A stretch of 41,820 bases of DNA from Planctomycetaceae bacterium (GCA_002723275.1 PBNZ01000005.1:37302-79121); one strand, 5' to 3'; positions 31,801-38,313 are shown, counted from the first letter of the stretch. Notes: generated by a model from the sequence alone, not told the origin. A program made the numbers and translations.

Positions 31801-34800
31801 ACGGGAGAAGGGGGCTACGTGCCTGCTGCCGAGGATGAGTCTGTCGAATTGACCAATGGCGATCCAAACATTGCTACAGCCAGTTGGCTTGGCCGAGAAA
31901 TATCGACCTCTCTTGGATTTACTGCAGAGTTTACCTACACCGCTTCTGGCAACCGAGCAGCCGACGGCATCGCTATGGTTTTCCAGGGCGATGGGATTAA
32001 TGCTCTCGGTAACAGTGGTGACGCCCTGGGGTATGTTGGGATTTCAGGCGCGAATGCTGCCTATCAAATGAATCTGAACGACGAATATACCGTGGGTACA
32101 AACTTTGTCATCACGGATACATCGACGGAGTACCGATCGACCGGGGCCATTGATCTTGATTCAGGCGATCCAATCCAGGTGCGCATTGTTTATGACCCAT
32201 CGGCGGCCACAATCCAGGAATTCCTTACGAATTCCACCACGGGGGAATCGTATGAGTGCCTTCACGAATCGGTTGACCTGGGAGGTCTATTGGGACCGAC
32301 GACTTACTTTGGATTCACTGGAGCCAGCGGTGACACCACGGCAATCCAAGTTGTAAGTGATTTCCAATTGACCTTCGTCAGCGTCGAGCCGGAGTCTGAT
32401 CGGTTTGACCAATTCTTGCCGGTTGGTCTCGAGAGCTCCACACCGACAATCACCTCTGACTCGATTGAGTTGACGAACGGTGGGGTTGATGTTGCTGCTG
32501 CTGCCTGGATGGATCAGCAGATTTCTACACAGGTTGGGTTCTCGGTTGAATTCACCTACACCCCGTCGGGTGATCGGGCGGCCGATGGTATTGCAATGGT
32601 GCTGCAGACACAAGGAACCGATGTTGTCGGGCAAGTGGGTGGCTCACTGGGATACGTCGGGATTGAGGGACCTACCGCTGCTTACCAGATGAACCTCGAC
32701 GATCTGTATACGATCGGAACGAACTTTGTTACCGATAACACTGCCTACGATTACAACTCAACTGGGGCGCTCGCGATTAATTCGGGAAATCCGATTAAAG
32801 TCGGTCTTGTTTACGATCCGGTGAAGGAGACGATCACGGAGACGCTGGTTGATTCGGTGGAAAATATCTCGCTTCAGCGTGTTTATACAGGCGTCAACTT
32901 AGAGCAGCTGTTCGGATCGGATGCCTATTTTGGATTTACGGGAAGCAGTGGCGACGAAACCGCAATTCAGACGATCAGCGAATTCAAATTTAGCTATCCG
33001 GGGCCATCGCCTGTCGCGAGATGGGCGATTTGGGATCCGGGATATTGGGGGGCGATCGAAACGACGACCGATAGCGACGGGACTCCCGAACAGACGTATC
33101 AGTTGACGTCAGAGGGTATCGCGGCACTAACGCCGGTCTATGCCGCTGCGAGTGGGCAGGCCGCCGACAACACGACCGACGATCAAGTTCAGAGTTGGGC
33201 GAATAGAACTTGGCAGCAGGCGATTGCTGCCTTCGGCAACAATTATGTTTTCGGCGCGGATTGGGCATCTCAGTCGCAGTTTGAACTTTACGACTCGGCG
33301 TATACTTTCACCGCTTCTGAGGCGGCTAAGACGGCGATTGCCAATGCAAGTGATCCGCTCGGGGACGTCGTTGAATTTGTGTCTGAAGAGGCATTGATGC
33401 GACCTTCGGAGGAGGCGGGGCTGACGCAACAGGTCAATATTGAAGCCGACACGCTCAATATTGAATCGAGCGGGGCGATTGGCTTATACCAGGCGGCCTA
33501 TCAAATCAGCATAAATGATTTTGACTCTGGATTAAGTGCTGCCCAGAAGGAGATTCTTCGGGTCGCTAGTCTTCCTGGTGAAATTCAACTTGTCGGACTT
33601 AATGCAGATGGTCAGACAGTCTACTACGACTACACCGCAGGCATGACAGCGCCGAACGGTGTGACGCCCACTGCTTTGCAGATTGAATACAGCCGACCGC
33701 TACGTGCTGATGTCTCCAACGCGTCGATGAACGCTCAAGGCGATGTCATATTCAAAGGGACGGGAGATACGACCTATCTGGAAAATGTTACTGCTTCCGA
33801 CCAGGGAAGTGTGAAGATTGAATCCCTTGGCAGTATTCTCCCCACGCAGGTAGAGCAACCGCTTGTGACGGGGCGAGATGTGGAATTGATTGCAGCGGAC
33901 GGCGCGGGGAGCGAACAGCAGCCGCTTTGGATTAGGGCCAATGGTACGTTTGATGCACGCACGGCAGGGGATTTGTTTCTTCAAACAGAGCAATCCTTGA
34001 ATCTCGGTCAGGTCGACGTGAAAAATGGGGCCACGTTTGATCTACAGGTCCTCGAGGCGAATTCTATCACGGATAGTTTTGCCAGCGAGCGAGAGTCGAT
34101 CTCTGGTTTTAGCAGCGATGGACTTACCTGGATTCAGCAGGCAAAGAATGGAACCGCCAGGGTCAATAACAATTCTCTCCAGATGACCAATATCGGCACC
34201 AGTTCCACCGAGACCACCTCAGCTTTTGCGAGTGAAGTGGTCTACGCCACGGAACAGGCCGTTCCATTGCGCGATAGTGTGACGATCGGCTTCCTGTATT
34301 CCAGTGCTAACATTGGTGGTCGTTGGGTTTTCTCGTTGCAGAATGAAACTCAACCCGGCTTGGCTTTGGTTGTCCAATTGTCAGATTCCAGCAATGTCGA
34401 ACAATGGGCGGAGTTCGTCGATGTGGATGAAGTGGTCGACGTGCAGGCCGGGCAATCACTCGGAACGGTAGATATGAACTCCGGCCACCTGATTAAGGTG
34501 TTGTTGGAGTATTCCTTCAGCAGGCGAAAGGTAACGGCGACCTTCACCGACACGACCACTTTAGACACGGCTGCGATTTCGAAAGAGGGCATTAATCTAT
34601 TCAATCGTATAGGAGGGCCTACCGGTCAGATCTCCTTCGCAACGCTCAGTAATTCGGAATACACCACGGTGCAATCCTTCGCTGATTTCGGACTCATTGA
34701 TGGTCCTCCCAACCTGGTGGGAGGAGCATTGACGGCCAACGTTGGGGGTGATTTTGGAGAGGCCGGAGCTCCCATCGTGATCTCGATGTCTGGCGAAATA

Positions 34801-37002
34801 AATATTGATGCGGCGGGTGATGTCTACATCGAGCAGATCTCTGAGGATCTCAATGTCGGAACGATCAATGGGCAAGAGATTTCCATCGATGTGATCGGCG
34901 GCGGTATCACCACCTATCCGGATTCGTTTGGTGCGAGTGCCGAAGGCGAAACACAGAACGCAGATATTTCGGCAACGGTGTTAACGCTCAATGCACCGTT
35001 GGGAATTGGTGTGATCGGCGATGCCCTGTCAGTTTCGACCGGACAGTTGTTCGGAACAACATCCTTCGGTGATATTGGCATCGTTACACAGGCCTTGGAT
35101 GGTGAAGATGGCGTCTTGGTTTCGCATCTGTCAGCGGGTGGATCGATCGATCTGACAGGTGTTGGTAAGTTGATTCTTGACGGTGATGTAGTTTGCGGTC
35201 TCGACCTCGGCCAGGAATGTTCGCTCGCCCTTCGTGCCATCACCGCTGCTGACAACCTTGTGGGAAGCGGCCTGTTGCAGCTTTCACCACAGGCCAACAT
35301 CAATGCGGAAGGTGGGACTCTCAAGTTGTTCGCGGATGAGCAGCTGTTGGCGTTCGAGGATTCTCTTTTGAGGGCCGGTACGTCAATTAATCTGCAGACC
35401 GGTGCCGCCGATAAACGTTCGGCTGATCAAGATCAGGTGCACCTTGCAGGGGGAATCCATGCTTCCGAGCTTCGTGCTCGTGCGGGCAGTTCCGGGCAAT
35501 CGGTGAAACTAGCGACGGCTGACTTGTTGAGTGTCGAAGGTAGTGGTGCGTTTCCCGTCTTCCTGGAGCAATTTGAAGGATTACATCTCGACGACAGTCG
35601 TTCAACGGTGGGAAGCGCGTTGCAGCTTGGGCAACGCCAGCTGAAATCCGATACGGTTGAAATTCATCTCGATGATGTTGAGTCGTTAGTGTTGGATTTG
35701 GGGCTCGGCGATGACAGCGTTGTTACCGCCGATCAAACAGGTGTGACTTCCCTGGAGGTCAGCGATTCCGGCGGTCACAATCAATATCATCTGGGCCTTC
35801 AAGAAGCGACGTTGAAGCATGTCAGCATCGATAGTGCGTCAGGTGGTGACCACCTGCGTTTGAATGGTCGTGGCAATATGTTATGGGTTACAGAGGATGG
35901 TGTTGAATCCGGTTATACCCATGTCGATTTCAAAGGTATCGCCAATCTTGTGCTCGATAATTTAGAGTCGGGAACCGTTGCCGGAATCCTCAACAAGATT
36001 GATTTGGAGGTGGCGACGGATTTGGACGACAAGCTGCTGCTGGTCGGCACCGGTGAACGTGATGCGGTCGAAGTAGTTGCCGGTGAACAGAATCTGGAAG
36101 TGCAGACGATATCCAGTGGGAACGAGCGTCGTCGAAAAACGTTTTCGACGTCGGACATAACGCAACTAGATCTGTTCTTGCTCAGTGGTCCTGACGTGGT
36201 GCGAGTTTCTGGGGACGAATTGGCTCAGGTCACTCCATTAAAACTAAACATTCATAGTGGTCGAGATAACGACTGGATTACCGCTCAGTCGGTTTCCGTG
36301 AAGATTACCGATGTGCACGGCGACAATGTGATCACCACAGGCTCCGGTGCCGATGAGATCATCACGGGACCGGGTGACGATGATATCAATGCTGGGAATG
36401 GTGTGAACGTCATTCGTGATGCCGGCGGTATCAATCGAATCATGACGGGGCTGCAGGATGATGAGATTCATCATTCGAATACTGACGATTGGATTTTCGC
36501 CTCGGAGGGCGTGAATCGTATCTGGTTGAATGGTGAGCAACAGGGCTGGCACAATCGCGTCTTGCATGCCGATGTTGACCGTGACGGGACGGTCGCCCCC
36601 TTTGATGCTTTGGCCGTAATCAACCTGTTGAACAATAAAGGTTCCCATCCTCTTTTGGGTTCTGCGGACACGGTGAGCATGCTCTATGACACGAACGATG
36701 ACCAATATCTGTCACCCATTGATGCATTGCGTGTTATCAACTTCCTGAATCAACAGGAGGCTGAAGGCGAGCCTGCCAACGCGGTGGCTCTGGTGAGCGA
36801 AGCCACGGACCAAACGAGTCGGGTTGCAGATGCCTGCTTTGCTCATTGGGATGAAGAAGATCCGGGTTCGGTGGTTGATGAGATTCTTGTTGATGACGAG
36901 GCAGCGGCGACGGTGTATGGCCCCGCCTTGCCTGCCGCACCGCATTACCTTTTCGAGGACGATTTTCTAAGTCGATGGAAGCGTCGACCTTACTACGGTT
37001 AA
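16816..37002 (+). CDS. Giant modular extracellular protein with beta repeats, L-type lectin array and dockerin
   Basis: This is an uninterrupted frame of 6,728 codons, rich in Gly, Ala, Ser, Thr, Asp and Glu and poor in Lys, Arg and Cys, as expected for a secreted adhesin. Starts at TTG 16816 and ATG 16819 are nominal; the true N-terminus lies behind a TAG at 16786. In order, with rough residues: beta repeats of filamentous-hemagglutinin type (about 50-400); linker units with an F-TGD...YY pattern; four GGTFTLT repeats (680-1200); a long beta-helix-like region (about 1270-3450) of recurring ...VxIxAES... and ...AGAGSxAxNxI-like turns; six L-type-lectin-like domains (3850-5395) and a degenerate seventh (5760-5960); more beta repeats; RTX-like GSGADEIITGPGDDDI (about 6510-6530); and a dockerin (about 6584-6648). 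The likely role is cell-surface adhesion or glycan capture. It has no operon partner. Confidence 0.88.
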   Translation: MMLTATCPDDITEYTAGDYTPSEEKDVIVDEALCYTGDITIKGNDSLTVTADIISSGGEVTLELSHKLPNFDISALDQVADFFSSLVHEAKINIGSDSTDDAEATPVRISGYDGVSITADAGVNNNETWDSIKSFGVSNLAPVIMEALEVPDLFTLPVAIQVWKPNAQIALENAHVVSEQGEVEIEAESTAIASGKAVWNRVLCNSNAEEHHAGGDADQNQAEGEEGAEVNPQGQSLCSPKEGLDARDKFAFAIGAFYTDAVAIVDLQNAIVSGTEVVITSDVENEIELEVTALKNNGISKTNPKAVSAAVGWADQQTQSKVYVDKDSFISSVGNVEISAEAKGDSGNHVKAVAYRDGLVGAAFSWSSADATVSAVVDGNVTSRVPTPEEGTEGGDATELEPVGFNPAFQVDFESNSVSLPGETNFETGDAIILTSSNFGTIPGLTPGNLYYLIVPESNEADAYSLQFAQTFEDAINGEAISLGAAFPTLTKAGSDVPIPVTLTSIDAEQQAYVLFGYDTTPDGEPLFTDGESVTFNSSSDRFLGYLDSEGQVLSLLEGEKYTVKVVDPPADEFAFAIQLLDSTATPLVLTSASYLLNPETNATYPISGYDLNSGEVDLGVASLDFSGETVTSLPPATPIFQGTELQFFAGLNPEVTSLENQSDYYAIVDRNTPWSTLSSNADGGTFTLNIQGANESEGTTDALNWDVSADDLEQAINDLNLTGVIASVRGAGQTDSPWVIEGIAASSIQTDGENLASTDGTVEMQVEQSWSGQIRLAASQGQAAAADPKVQAASPSLTVNDQDITLPIGTFETGVGLVFSEDPKLSDNTAVTYHAVEGKPMAGLTDGNTYYAFNVNNTNANSAVPQYILTLTDSADTSPDILLGSEASSGSFTLTVQVANQPSATTSGLAWNASSQDVATAINGLALSGVNVTVSGTGQLSDPWEIQGLNPSQLNVDSSQLLDSSEQQTNMQMTSANQVSFGYGQSLVDPSSGAEFDIVNADMDGGQVFISLNDSADVTSVDSSNLVDGEAVYSSVAAGATQLFSFANGGTFTLTVTDDNGDPMTSGPLAWNIAPEDLASSLNDLLGVDSISVTGRGEFVSPWLIANLSQGSLSTDSSQLTKNGSSTNMLQRATPAPVQLVSTDASGGTFTLTLTASNASVTTDPIEYDASAAEVQSAIQNLGGVNSQVTGVGTSDDPWVLMASSQPFETGDPVTFQDSWDLPGMGLQNGDTYYAVMPGDSLDAQTVVVGLAASAEDANSTPPKLLDMRPYIPLNATPAEFMPGGTVTLSPVEDPIGITIKSEMDSSNSAGATATLGKFPLLAYYLKGVKNWSADAGKGENYKSFIDREITEKTPEELRDKSNQFEVSLAVAIQDVSNDVQATIGSTAEIGSEGDVVLESSLTESVNTFVEAVLAKGNTKKDGAGVESDKTEGAVAVALAMAFVDNSSQAVVESDAVVTAVDKLEISSEIEYEPPWSSWENADASGIASNVISTVKDLAFGDVKVLSMVFNMAADVGLVQAKKEMDFVITGSFTVETINNTNLAQIADGAQINQQLIFDQWDAQSSSIVTAQDFILSEANAVTVQADTTVEQIGLAGQLYFSMAQLYTGFKKGDFFSVLSPFQNTARNAFGGSVDFFEMTESTNAWLGGSDPEGNAPSNSSTDVTYGSGGLNITAESESTIVQIGQSAANSSGLGIEASLTYLLMGESGKSDAHRGKTVGAQIITEILPVNLDAVGDTSGAVNVSAEDTSDLWAVSGAVLLGTTKGIGISASTVEFSRDVVATVGSQAKGGNAKTSSLNSPGDFTIEAVSAGTIVPLSIVGSISGRDPDLGGKPGGNDVPAEENKDAANGIEGKWGLGISGDFAGAFVDDQTYAYLNDLGSVVGSQSAEDEFNTLEISSSNETILNPVAGQAAISLAGGNEKSLAGIAGSAAVADVTADVQALLENATIQTFALELEALNDKKIGTCAAGLQVATPKGADLQIAGSVVVNEITNTTIAKISKLQATDDIGEISLTALSMDEIWGAAGTAAVTWDRRSLKEGEEGLDAKTVVGVGMSAVWNHVENTTTAEVTQSTITQSDGQVTIAAEDFTDSRVLSAGVDVTVPAGTNVEIGGMWATNLLYPTTTAQITDGSVINSNSENTEPLLVTAVLAPVLQSFAGYFSLDIGKPLSEKEAQLGIGVGAAVVVTRLGDEDGSSATLAQINESTVTRSGQVTTQAYTGALNSDTEKYVPDQSEAADFTEDMNVHALAIAGSAQGEASDDSSFSAGIVLNGAVVVTDLNIATKALVTNGSDITTAENGSQDQVFVVASNQLISQTDAGGASISGAASVTGTSVDIAIGGADNTFNSSSQTLAAVETSDVTAEALNVLAFLVPEFTNDAFGVAVSVAFSTGSFAGAFGLSGASMQADISDTAEAGISNSNIDVTGNVFVWADDKTELSTGSGSGSLQVSISGDASVALAPSAVKNSVSMGNQVLGWIGSKPSTDRLVDAPNTDTSMVYAGGSIDVQATSRQSVTNTAVAVAVSVALAPYFDSAALSGSGASSEVTTNNIIKASVNDVESLAMSGFDGLVVSADRMGEVNASVGSGAASVGWFGGSIGVSLAQIKNKDQITAEIENSEIKTGASGTPVVVGATDSVELNALSVATSLSISIGAAGAGGNSNIYSSSKVVADVGQGTTITPLSGNTYGDLTVEATGQENIDAQIYGGSAGVGSVGVFLSETERDGLVRAGIGSVGEEFKVANLSVDADSNHNVTTHGYSVTIGGLAGSGETHTVIYTDSVAACLGVDFATATEGTCNGSDSTDASRNLQASGNFALSASADTTTSASDTGNPGTDQEGYNIGGLGVGIFQTNSTYSPVVNTVATALDLNAAGSLDFEAIAEGQSRSRALSGSGGIIAGDASIANNTIQPQATLIFDEFSVETTESAAVTSVLAQTNVNYDTYADAIQASIAGGSGAKVNNTFGPTANIEWQGTSSLTTASAITVLANNTLERVPDPDDAKISKNNVYESYNTVRGGSGGVVEGSGASAVTQYDGTAKINMGMESTDTAQIISNSESPSNVSVLATQQIKSQDFVTQDVGGVVPLAYSINDLTIALDTSVATNNATVEMTGDLVIGTAVDVMTISECVARSQGAGTANTSTSVEVTSNETILIQAPTASKLTANNVTVAAGGNLVPFDSSFYPQISSGALSFSHGLAHPSTASVSVSQDHKITIDENVSILATLEDVRIDATPESAGDSFSQHAGATRAHIPSGKMRVDSVLPTQTTTVTIDGTVIAVSPNMTIDFNSFPDDGSLASLQVNCEEGDSNNCNFSIPIETDFVDQLIAPPFRDSLNEYFVAFSAAANSDANVDESDLAPATKQFIEQNKLLPDTFPAIRFSEILVPQGSIMVIGDSLLGSGTLTTNIPDLNINNPTDAWLILDGVSGMNNLEAPDILTYKVSGETYGNVPFTQNESPNQESSINVQLTGGDLEGPSPGIVVTGFFNTPMSDVTLSNDYGPIIELAPINAASITIESPNAAFAVDTPNSYYGSGGDIQDAFEESAKANSGNTAGTQPVSYPFIPGQTQSSPLGWEASRVQETATEYLDGDSSPSVPLNSEGQDIAYQAYITGGLTAAQVAINAKTIDINAPLNVGKPRALAIAFGEELGQTLTNYQQKYQAKDVTNPVYLIDPAEFGVDASDISATYDARTNEITLAAFAASARVGVLLEGQIVSTMSDALINMVGGVSIVSVENNSGIPLVLDGIDAGATEVTGIVELRDKLQQQTTRYVYHPDQGVEVYTAPLGQSIPDTPDLVQTELTMEYQPLKDSIFSSYEQQQVFESMVVDGQDPAWTKGDPWKPANWSYGDVLTTGFEDFELVGGTVTRFYSGEVDVLQLTTGEDNEQNAAWFNESVDVAKDFVATFTYNPTKGGSKHPADGITFAVQTQGTDIVGDPGGSLGYVGIPGNKVSYQFNLYDNKNGPTPGTKYVQGNSSGSYDQPGELTIGLGKPTDVVIYYYSGQDPTLYVYLSQDGSYVYSEEHSIDLSNYLEGESAYVGFTGGTGNDNSTQQLSNFVLASSPSYVPTSTEVTSDLTTVLIDSFAGFSPVGTSTYTPVADIDSVELTNGDGDIATASWFYRKVDVTQDFEVTYVYTPSGDIAADGITLAWQNEGTSALGQTGGYLGYVGIPGNKAAYQMNLYDGHTVGTNFVTDNSSMEYNTTGAVNINSGSPIKVQLSYDAVANTMSERLLDMTSGALFDTVYGEVDLAGLLGNSAYIGFTGGSGGATAVQTVSDFSLSGVPIPDDFVQFVDAEKYGNELGYEVGLTTQIKADHLIEIDFSAMRVGNLLVGSDADLVLNGPIRFAGDTQLTSGGSISASSTGSVAGRNVFLASGGNADAIGSADHPINVTVDGGSLTALGIEGVYVSSPDDLSVDMVAAEKLLAAFSDGDQQWSEVNATEPMAEFDGMLLLGDAVLSSEDESLTLTSNDYSQVSAAWLPVQYPTENFTISFTYTASGERAADGVALVWQNEGTSAIGQGGGLLGYVGIGGNTAAYQMNLYDYHTIGTNFVMTNTSTDYNPTGSVEINSGNPIEVTLEYDVVQQLLTETLVDTVTQQEFNTTYDNVRLPSLLGESSWLGFTGGTGAAISTQVITDFTYQSDLPILEGPDVLLTSKKFDQLQTAAVWRNQEVNLGGPFATEFVYQASGDSLQGGAAFVLQDSGAGAIGDSSSSTYLGYGGMSGLSAAYEINLDSDLTVGSAFVTNGSVGSYQSTGDVDFASGHPILVRLTYDPASSVVLESLTDLKTDASWQATHSINLETFFGTDVAYIGFTASANGTVEQRIRDFLMTSFRTSVGSVELTSEESIIPETADSVIRAGYLTLEANGGTVGSAAIPLVVQMNEQPLQNGTVEGGVVNAVAPDGIFIEQPEGDLRIGQISSEQDVFITTLDGNVLDGLTLDSSQLNLRALLPETRERILSFLSDSQVDYAAENVSAFTAGINSHYSQYWSLVPGATVIGFDEFVPTGEGGYVPAAEDESVELTNGDPNIATASWLGREISTSLGFTAEFTYTASGNRAADGIAMVFQGDGINALGNSGDALGYVGISGANAAYQMNLNDEYTVGTNFVITDTSTEYRSTGAIDLDSGDPIQVRIVYDPSAATIQEFLTNSTTGESYECLHESVDLGGLLGPTTYFGFTGASGDTTAIQVVSDFQLTFVSVEPESDRFDQFLPVGLESSTPTITSDSIELTNGGVDVAAAAWMDQQISTQVGFSVEFTYTPSGDRAADGIAMVLQTQGTDVVGQVGGSLGYVGIEGPTAAYQMNLDDLYTIGTNFVTDNTAYDYNSTGALAINSGNPIKVGLVYDPVKETITETLVDSVENISLQRVYTGVNLEQLFGSDAYFGFTGSSGDETAIQTISEFKFSYPGPSPVARWAIWDPGYWGAIETTTDSDGTPEQTYQLTSEGIAALTPVYAAASGQAADNTTDDQVQSWANRTWQQAIAAFGNNYVFGADWASQSQFELYDSAYTFTASEAAKTAIANASDPLGDVVEFVSEEALMRPSEEAGLTQQVNIEADTLNIESSGAIGLYQAAYQISINDFDSGLSAAQKEILRVASLPGEIQLVGLNADGQTVYYDYTAGMTAPNGVTPTALQIEYSRPLRADVSNASMNAQGDVIFKGTGDTTYLENVTASDQGSVKIESLGSILPTQVEQPLVTGRDVELIAADGAGSEQQPLWIRANGTFDARTAGDLFLQTEQSLNLGQVDVKNGATFDLQVLEANSITDSFASERESISGFSSDGLTWIQQAKNGTARVNNNSLQMTNIGTSSTETTSAFASEVVYATEQAVPLRDSVTIGFLYSSANIGGRWVFSLQNETQPGLALVVQLSDSSNVEQWAEFVDVDEVVDVQAGQSLGTVDMNSGHLIKVLLEYSFSRRKVTATFTDTTTLDTAAISKEGINLFNRIGGPTGQISFATLSNSEYTTVQSFADFGLIDGPPNLVGGALTANVGGDFGEAGAPIVISMSGEINIDAAGDVYIEQISEDLNVGTINGQEISIDVIGGGITTYPDSFGASAEGETQNADISATVLTLNAPLGIGVIGDALSVSTGQLFGTTSFGDIGIVTQALDGEDGVLVSHLSAGGSIDLTGVGKLILDGDVVCGLDLGQECSLALRAITAADNLVGSGLLQLSPQANINAEGGTLKLFADEQLLAFEDSLLRAGTSINLQTGAADKRSADQDQVHLAGGIHASELRARAGSSGQSVKLATADLLSVEGSGAFPVFLEQFEGLHLDDSRSTVGSALQLGQRQLKSDTVEIHLDDVESLVLDLGLGDDSVVTADQTGVTSLEVSDSGGHNQYHLGLQEATLKHVSIDSASGGDHLRLNGRGNMLWVTEDGVESGYTHVDFKGIANLVLDNLESGTVAGILNKIDLEVATDLDDKLLLVGTGERDAVEVVAGEQNLEVQTISSGNERRRKTFSTSDITQLDLFLLSGPDVVRVSGDELAQVTPLKLNIHSGRDNDWITAQSVSVKITDVHGDNVITTGSGADEIITGPGDDDINAGNGVNVIRDAGGINRIMTGLQDDEIHHSNTDDWIFASEGVNRIWLNGEQQGWHNRVLHADVDRDGTVAPFDALAVINLLNNKGSHPLLGSADTVSMLYDTNDDQYLSPIDALRVINFLNQQEAEGEPANAVALVSEATDQTSRVADACFAHWDEEDPGSVVDEILVDDEAAATVYGPALPAAPHYLFEDDFLSRWKRRPYYG
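18858..20415 (+). repeat. Four GGTFTLT-type repeats within the giant gene
   Basis: Four units of about 75 residues begin GGTFTLNIQGAN (18862), SGSFTLTVQVAN (19484), GGTFTLTVTDDN (19963) and GGTFTLTLTASN (20253). Each continues with a LAWNxSxxDVAxAIN-type helix, a V(T)VxGxGxxxxPWxI strand and a Ser/Gln-rich linker such as LxVDSSQL. The units are clearly homologous but well diverged, so they are not recent copies. Between them sit F-TGD...GLTDGNTYYA linkers. Confidence 0.8.
28350..33000 (+). repeat. Array of six L-type-lectin-like domains within the giant gene
   Basis: Six domains of about 190-205 residues lie at about 28361-28977, 29029-29632, 30136-30709, 30752-31287, 31778-32376 and 32398-32998. 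Shared marks are an opening F-x-F/L strand, ELTNGD, (I)ATASW, a YTxSGxxAADGI strand, GGxLGYVGIxG, AAYQMNLYD, TxGTNFV and a closing YxGFTGGxG...QxxSDFxLS. Domains 1 and 4 are the most diverged. A seventh, worn copy is seen at about 34099-34700 (ISGFSSDG...FADFGL). The fold assignment to L-type (legume-like) lectins rests on the pattern ADGI...LGYxGI and the closing YxGFTGxxG strand. Confidence 0.78.
36335..36765 (+). other. C-terminal RTX-like calcium repeats and type I dockerin of the giant protein
   Basis: At about 36341-36400 the text TGSGADEIITGPGDDDINAG follows the RTX nonapeptide style. At about 36566-36757 two EF-hand-like dockerin halves appear: ADVDRDGTVAPFDALAVINL and YDTNDDQYLSPIDALRVINF. 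Dockerins bind cohesins through calcium-loaded loops. In planctomycetes they are common on giant exported proteins, often without known cohesin partners. No cohesin is seen in the window. Confidence 0.82.
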
Positions 37003-37188
37003 GGGAATCCAGGATCCATCGTCGAATCGACATGTGGTCGATATCCGATTTGATGGGCGGATTGCGCAATATGCCGCGAAAACCGTCTCACCGTTTTCGC
37101 TTCCCGGTTTAAGGTTGCCACGAAAGAGACTAAACTCACCCCTGAAAGCGAGCATACAGGATTCCTCGTGGGTAGGGCGTGAATAGCA

Positions 37189-38289
37189 ATGAACGGCTGC
37201 ATGCATCAGTCCGGCGCGGTAAACCGGAATAGAATGGGGCGTCGAAAAGCTTTGCGTCATCTCAGTGCGCTGGCTGCCTCCGCCGTCTGCTTGCCGTCTC
37301 TTCAGGCGGCTCCTCCGAAAAAATGTGGCATGGGGCTGGTCGTCTACGTGTGTCGGTTTCGCGCCAAGTGTTTGCGATCGCAAGCGGGCGAACGCGACCT
37401 TAATCAGCCGATTGAGTTCCTTCGGCACTGCCATGAGTTAGGCGCTGGTGGAGCACAAATCGCTCTTTACGGTTTGTCGGATGATGAGAGAAAACAATTA
37501 CGCACCTTCACCACCGATCAGAATCTTTTTGTCGAAGGCATTATTTCTCCGCCCACGGATCAACGCGATGTCAAACGCTTTCGTCGCCAGGTCAAATCCT
37601 CCGCGGAAGCGGGAGCGAAGGTCTTACGAACAGTGGTCATGCCGGGAAGACGGTACGAACGGTTTAAGACACTTGAGGAATTCAAGGAATACGAGGCGCG
37701 TGCACGCCGAATGCTAGAGATCGCTGCACCGGTGATGGAAAAAGAGAGAGTGCAGTTGGCCGTCGAGAATCATAAAGATCAACGAAGTGATGAACGGGTT
37801 GCCCTGTTTGAGCATATCGGGAGTGAGTATGTCGGAGCCTGTTTAGATACCGGGAACAGCTTTGCGCTGCTCGAGGATCCGCTGGAAACGGTCAAGATGC
37901 TCGCTCCCTGGACGAAAACGGTCCATCTGAAGGATCAAGGTCTGCAGTCTTCGCCGAATGGATTTTTGCTGGGTGACATTCCGCTTGGTCAGGGAGCGTT
38001 TGATTTGCCATCCCTCGTCAATGCAGTGCGTGAACAGAAACCGGATGTTCGGTTTTGCCTGGAGCTCATCACGCGTGATCCGCTTCAGGTCAATTGCTTG
38101 AATGATCAGTACTGGAGTACGATGCCGTCGGTTCCTGGCTCAGAATTGGCTCGTACCCTGCGCACCGTTCGACAACATGAGGCCAGGCTCGCGCGAGTAA
38201 ATGACCTGACTCTTGAACAACAGGTGGAAGTGGAGGATGCCAATGTTCGCGAGAGCATTGAGTATGCTCGAGATGTTCTAAAGATCTGA
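37189..38289 (+). CDS. Tat-exported sugar phosphate isomerase/epimerase-like TIM-barrel protein
   Basis: This 366-residue protein has a twin-arginine-type signal (MGRRKALRHLSALAASAVCL, about residues 16-35). The start could be ATG 37189, 37201 or 37234; I keep the longest. The rest is a xylose-isomerase/AP-endonuclease-2 TIM barrel. Putative metal ligands lie in LAVENHKDQR (Glu, His), CLDTGNSF (Asp), VHLKDQG (His, Asp) and CLELITRDP (Glu). Family members isomerise, epimerise or dehydrate sugars, and a substrate cannot be named. The SDR gene starts 24 bases after its stop, so the two probably form an operon for periplasmic and cytoplasmic steps of one sugar route. Confidence 0.87.
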   Translation: MNGCMHQSGAVNRNRMGRRKALRHLSALAASAVCLPSLQAAPPKKCGMGLVVYVCRFRAKCLRSQAGERDLNQPIEFLRHCHELGAGGAQIALYGLSDDERKQLRTFTTDQNLFVEGIISPPTDQRDVKRFRRQVKSSAEAGAKVLRTVVMPGRRYERFKTLEEFKEYEARARRMLEIAAPVMEKERVQLAVENHKDQRSDERVALFEHIGSEYVGACLDTGNSFALLEDPLETVKMLAPWTKTVHLKDQGLQSSPNGFLLGDIPLGQGAFDLPSLVNAVREQKPDVRFCLELITRDPLQVNCLNDQYWSTMPSVPGSELARTLRTVRQHEARLARVNDLTLEQQVEVEDANVRESIEYARDVLKI

Positions 38290-38313
38290 TTTAAGGAATA
38301 CAAGGAATCAAAA

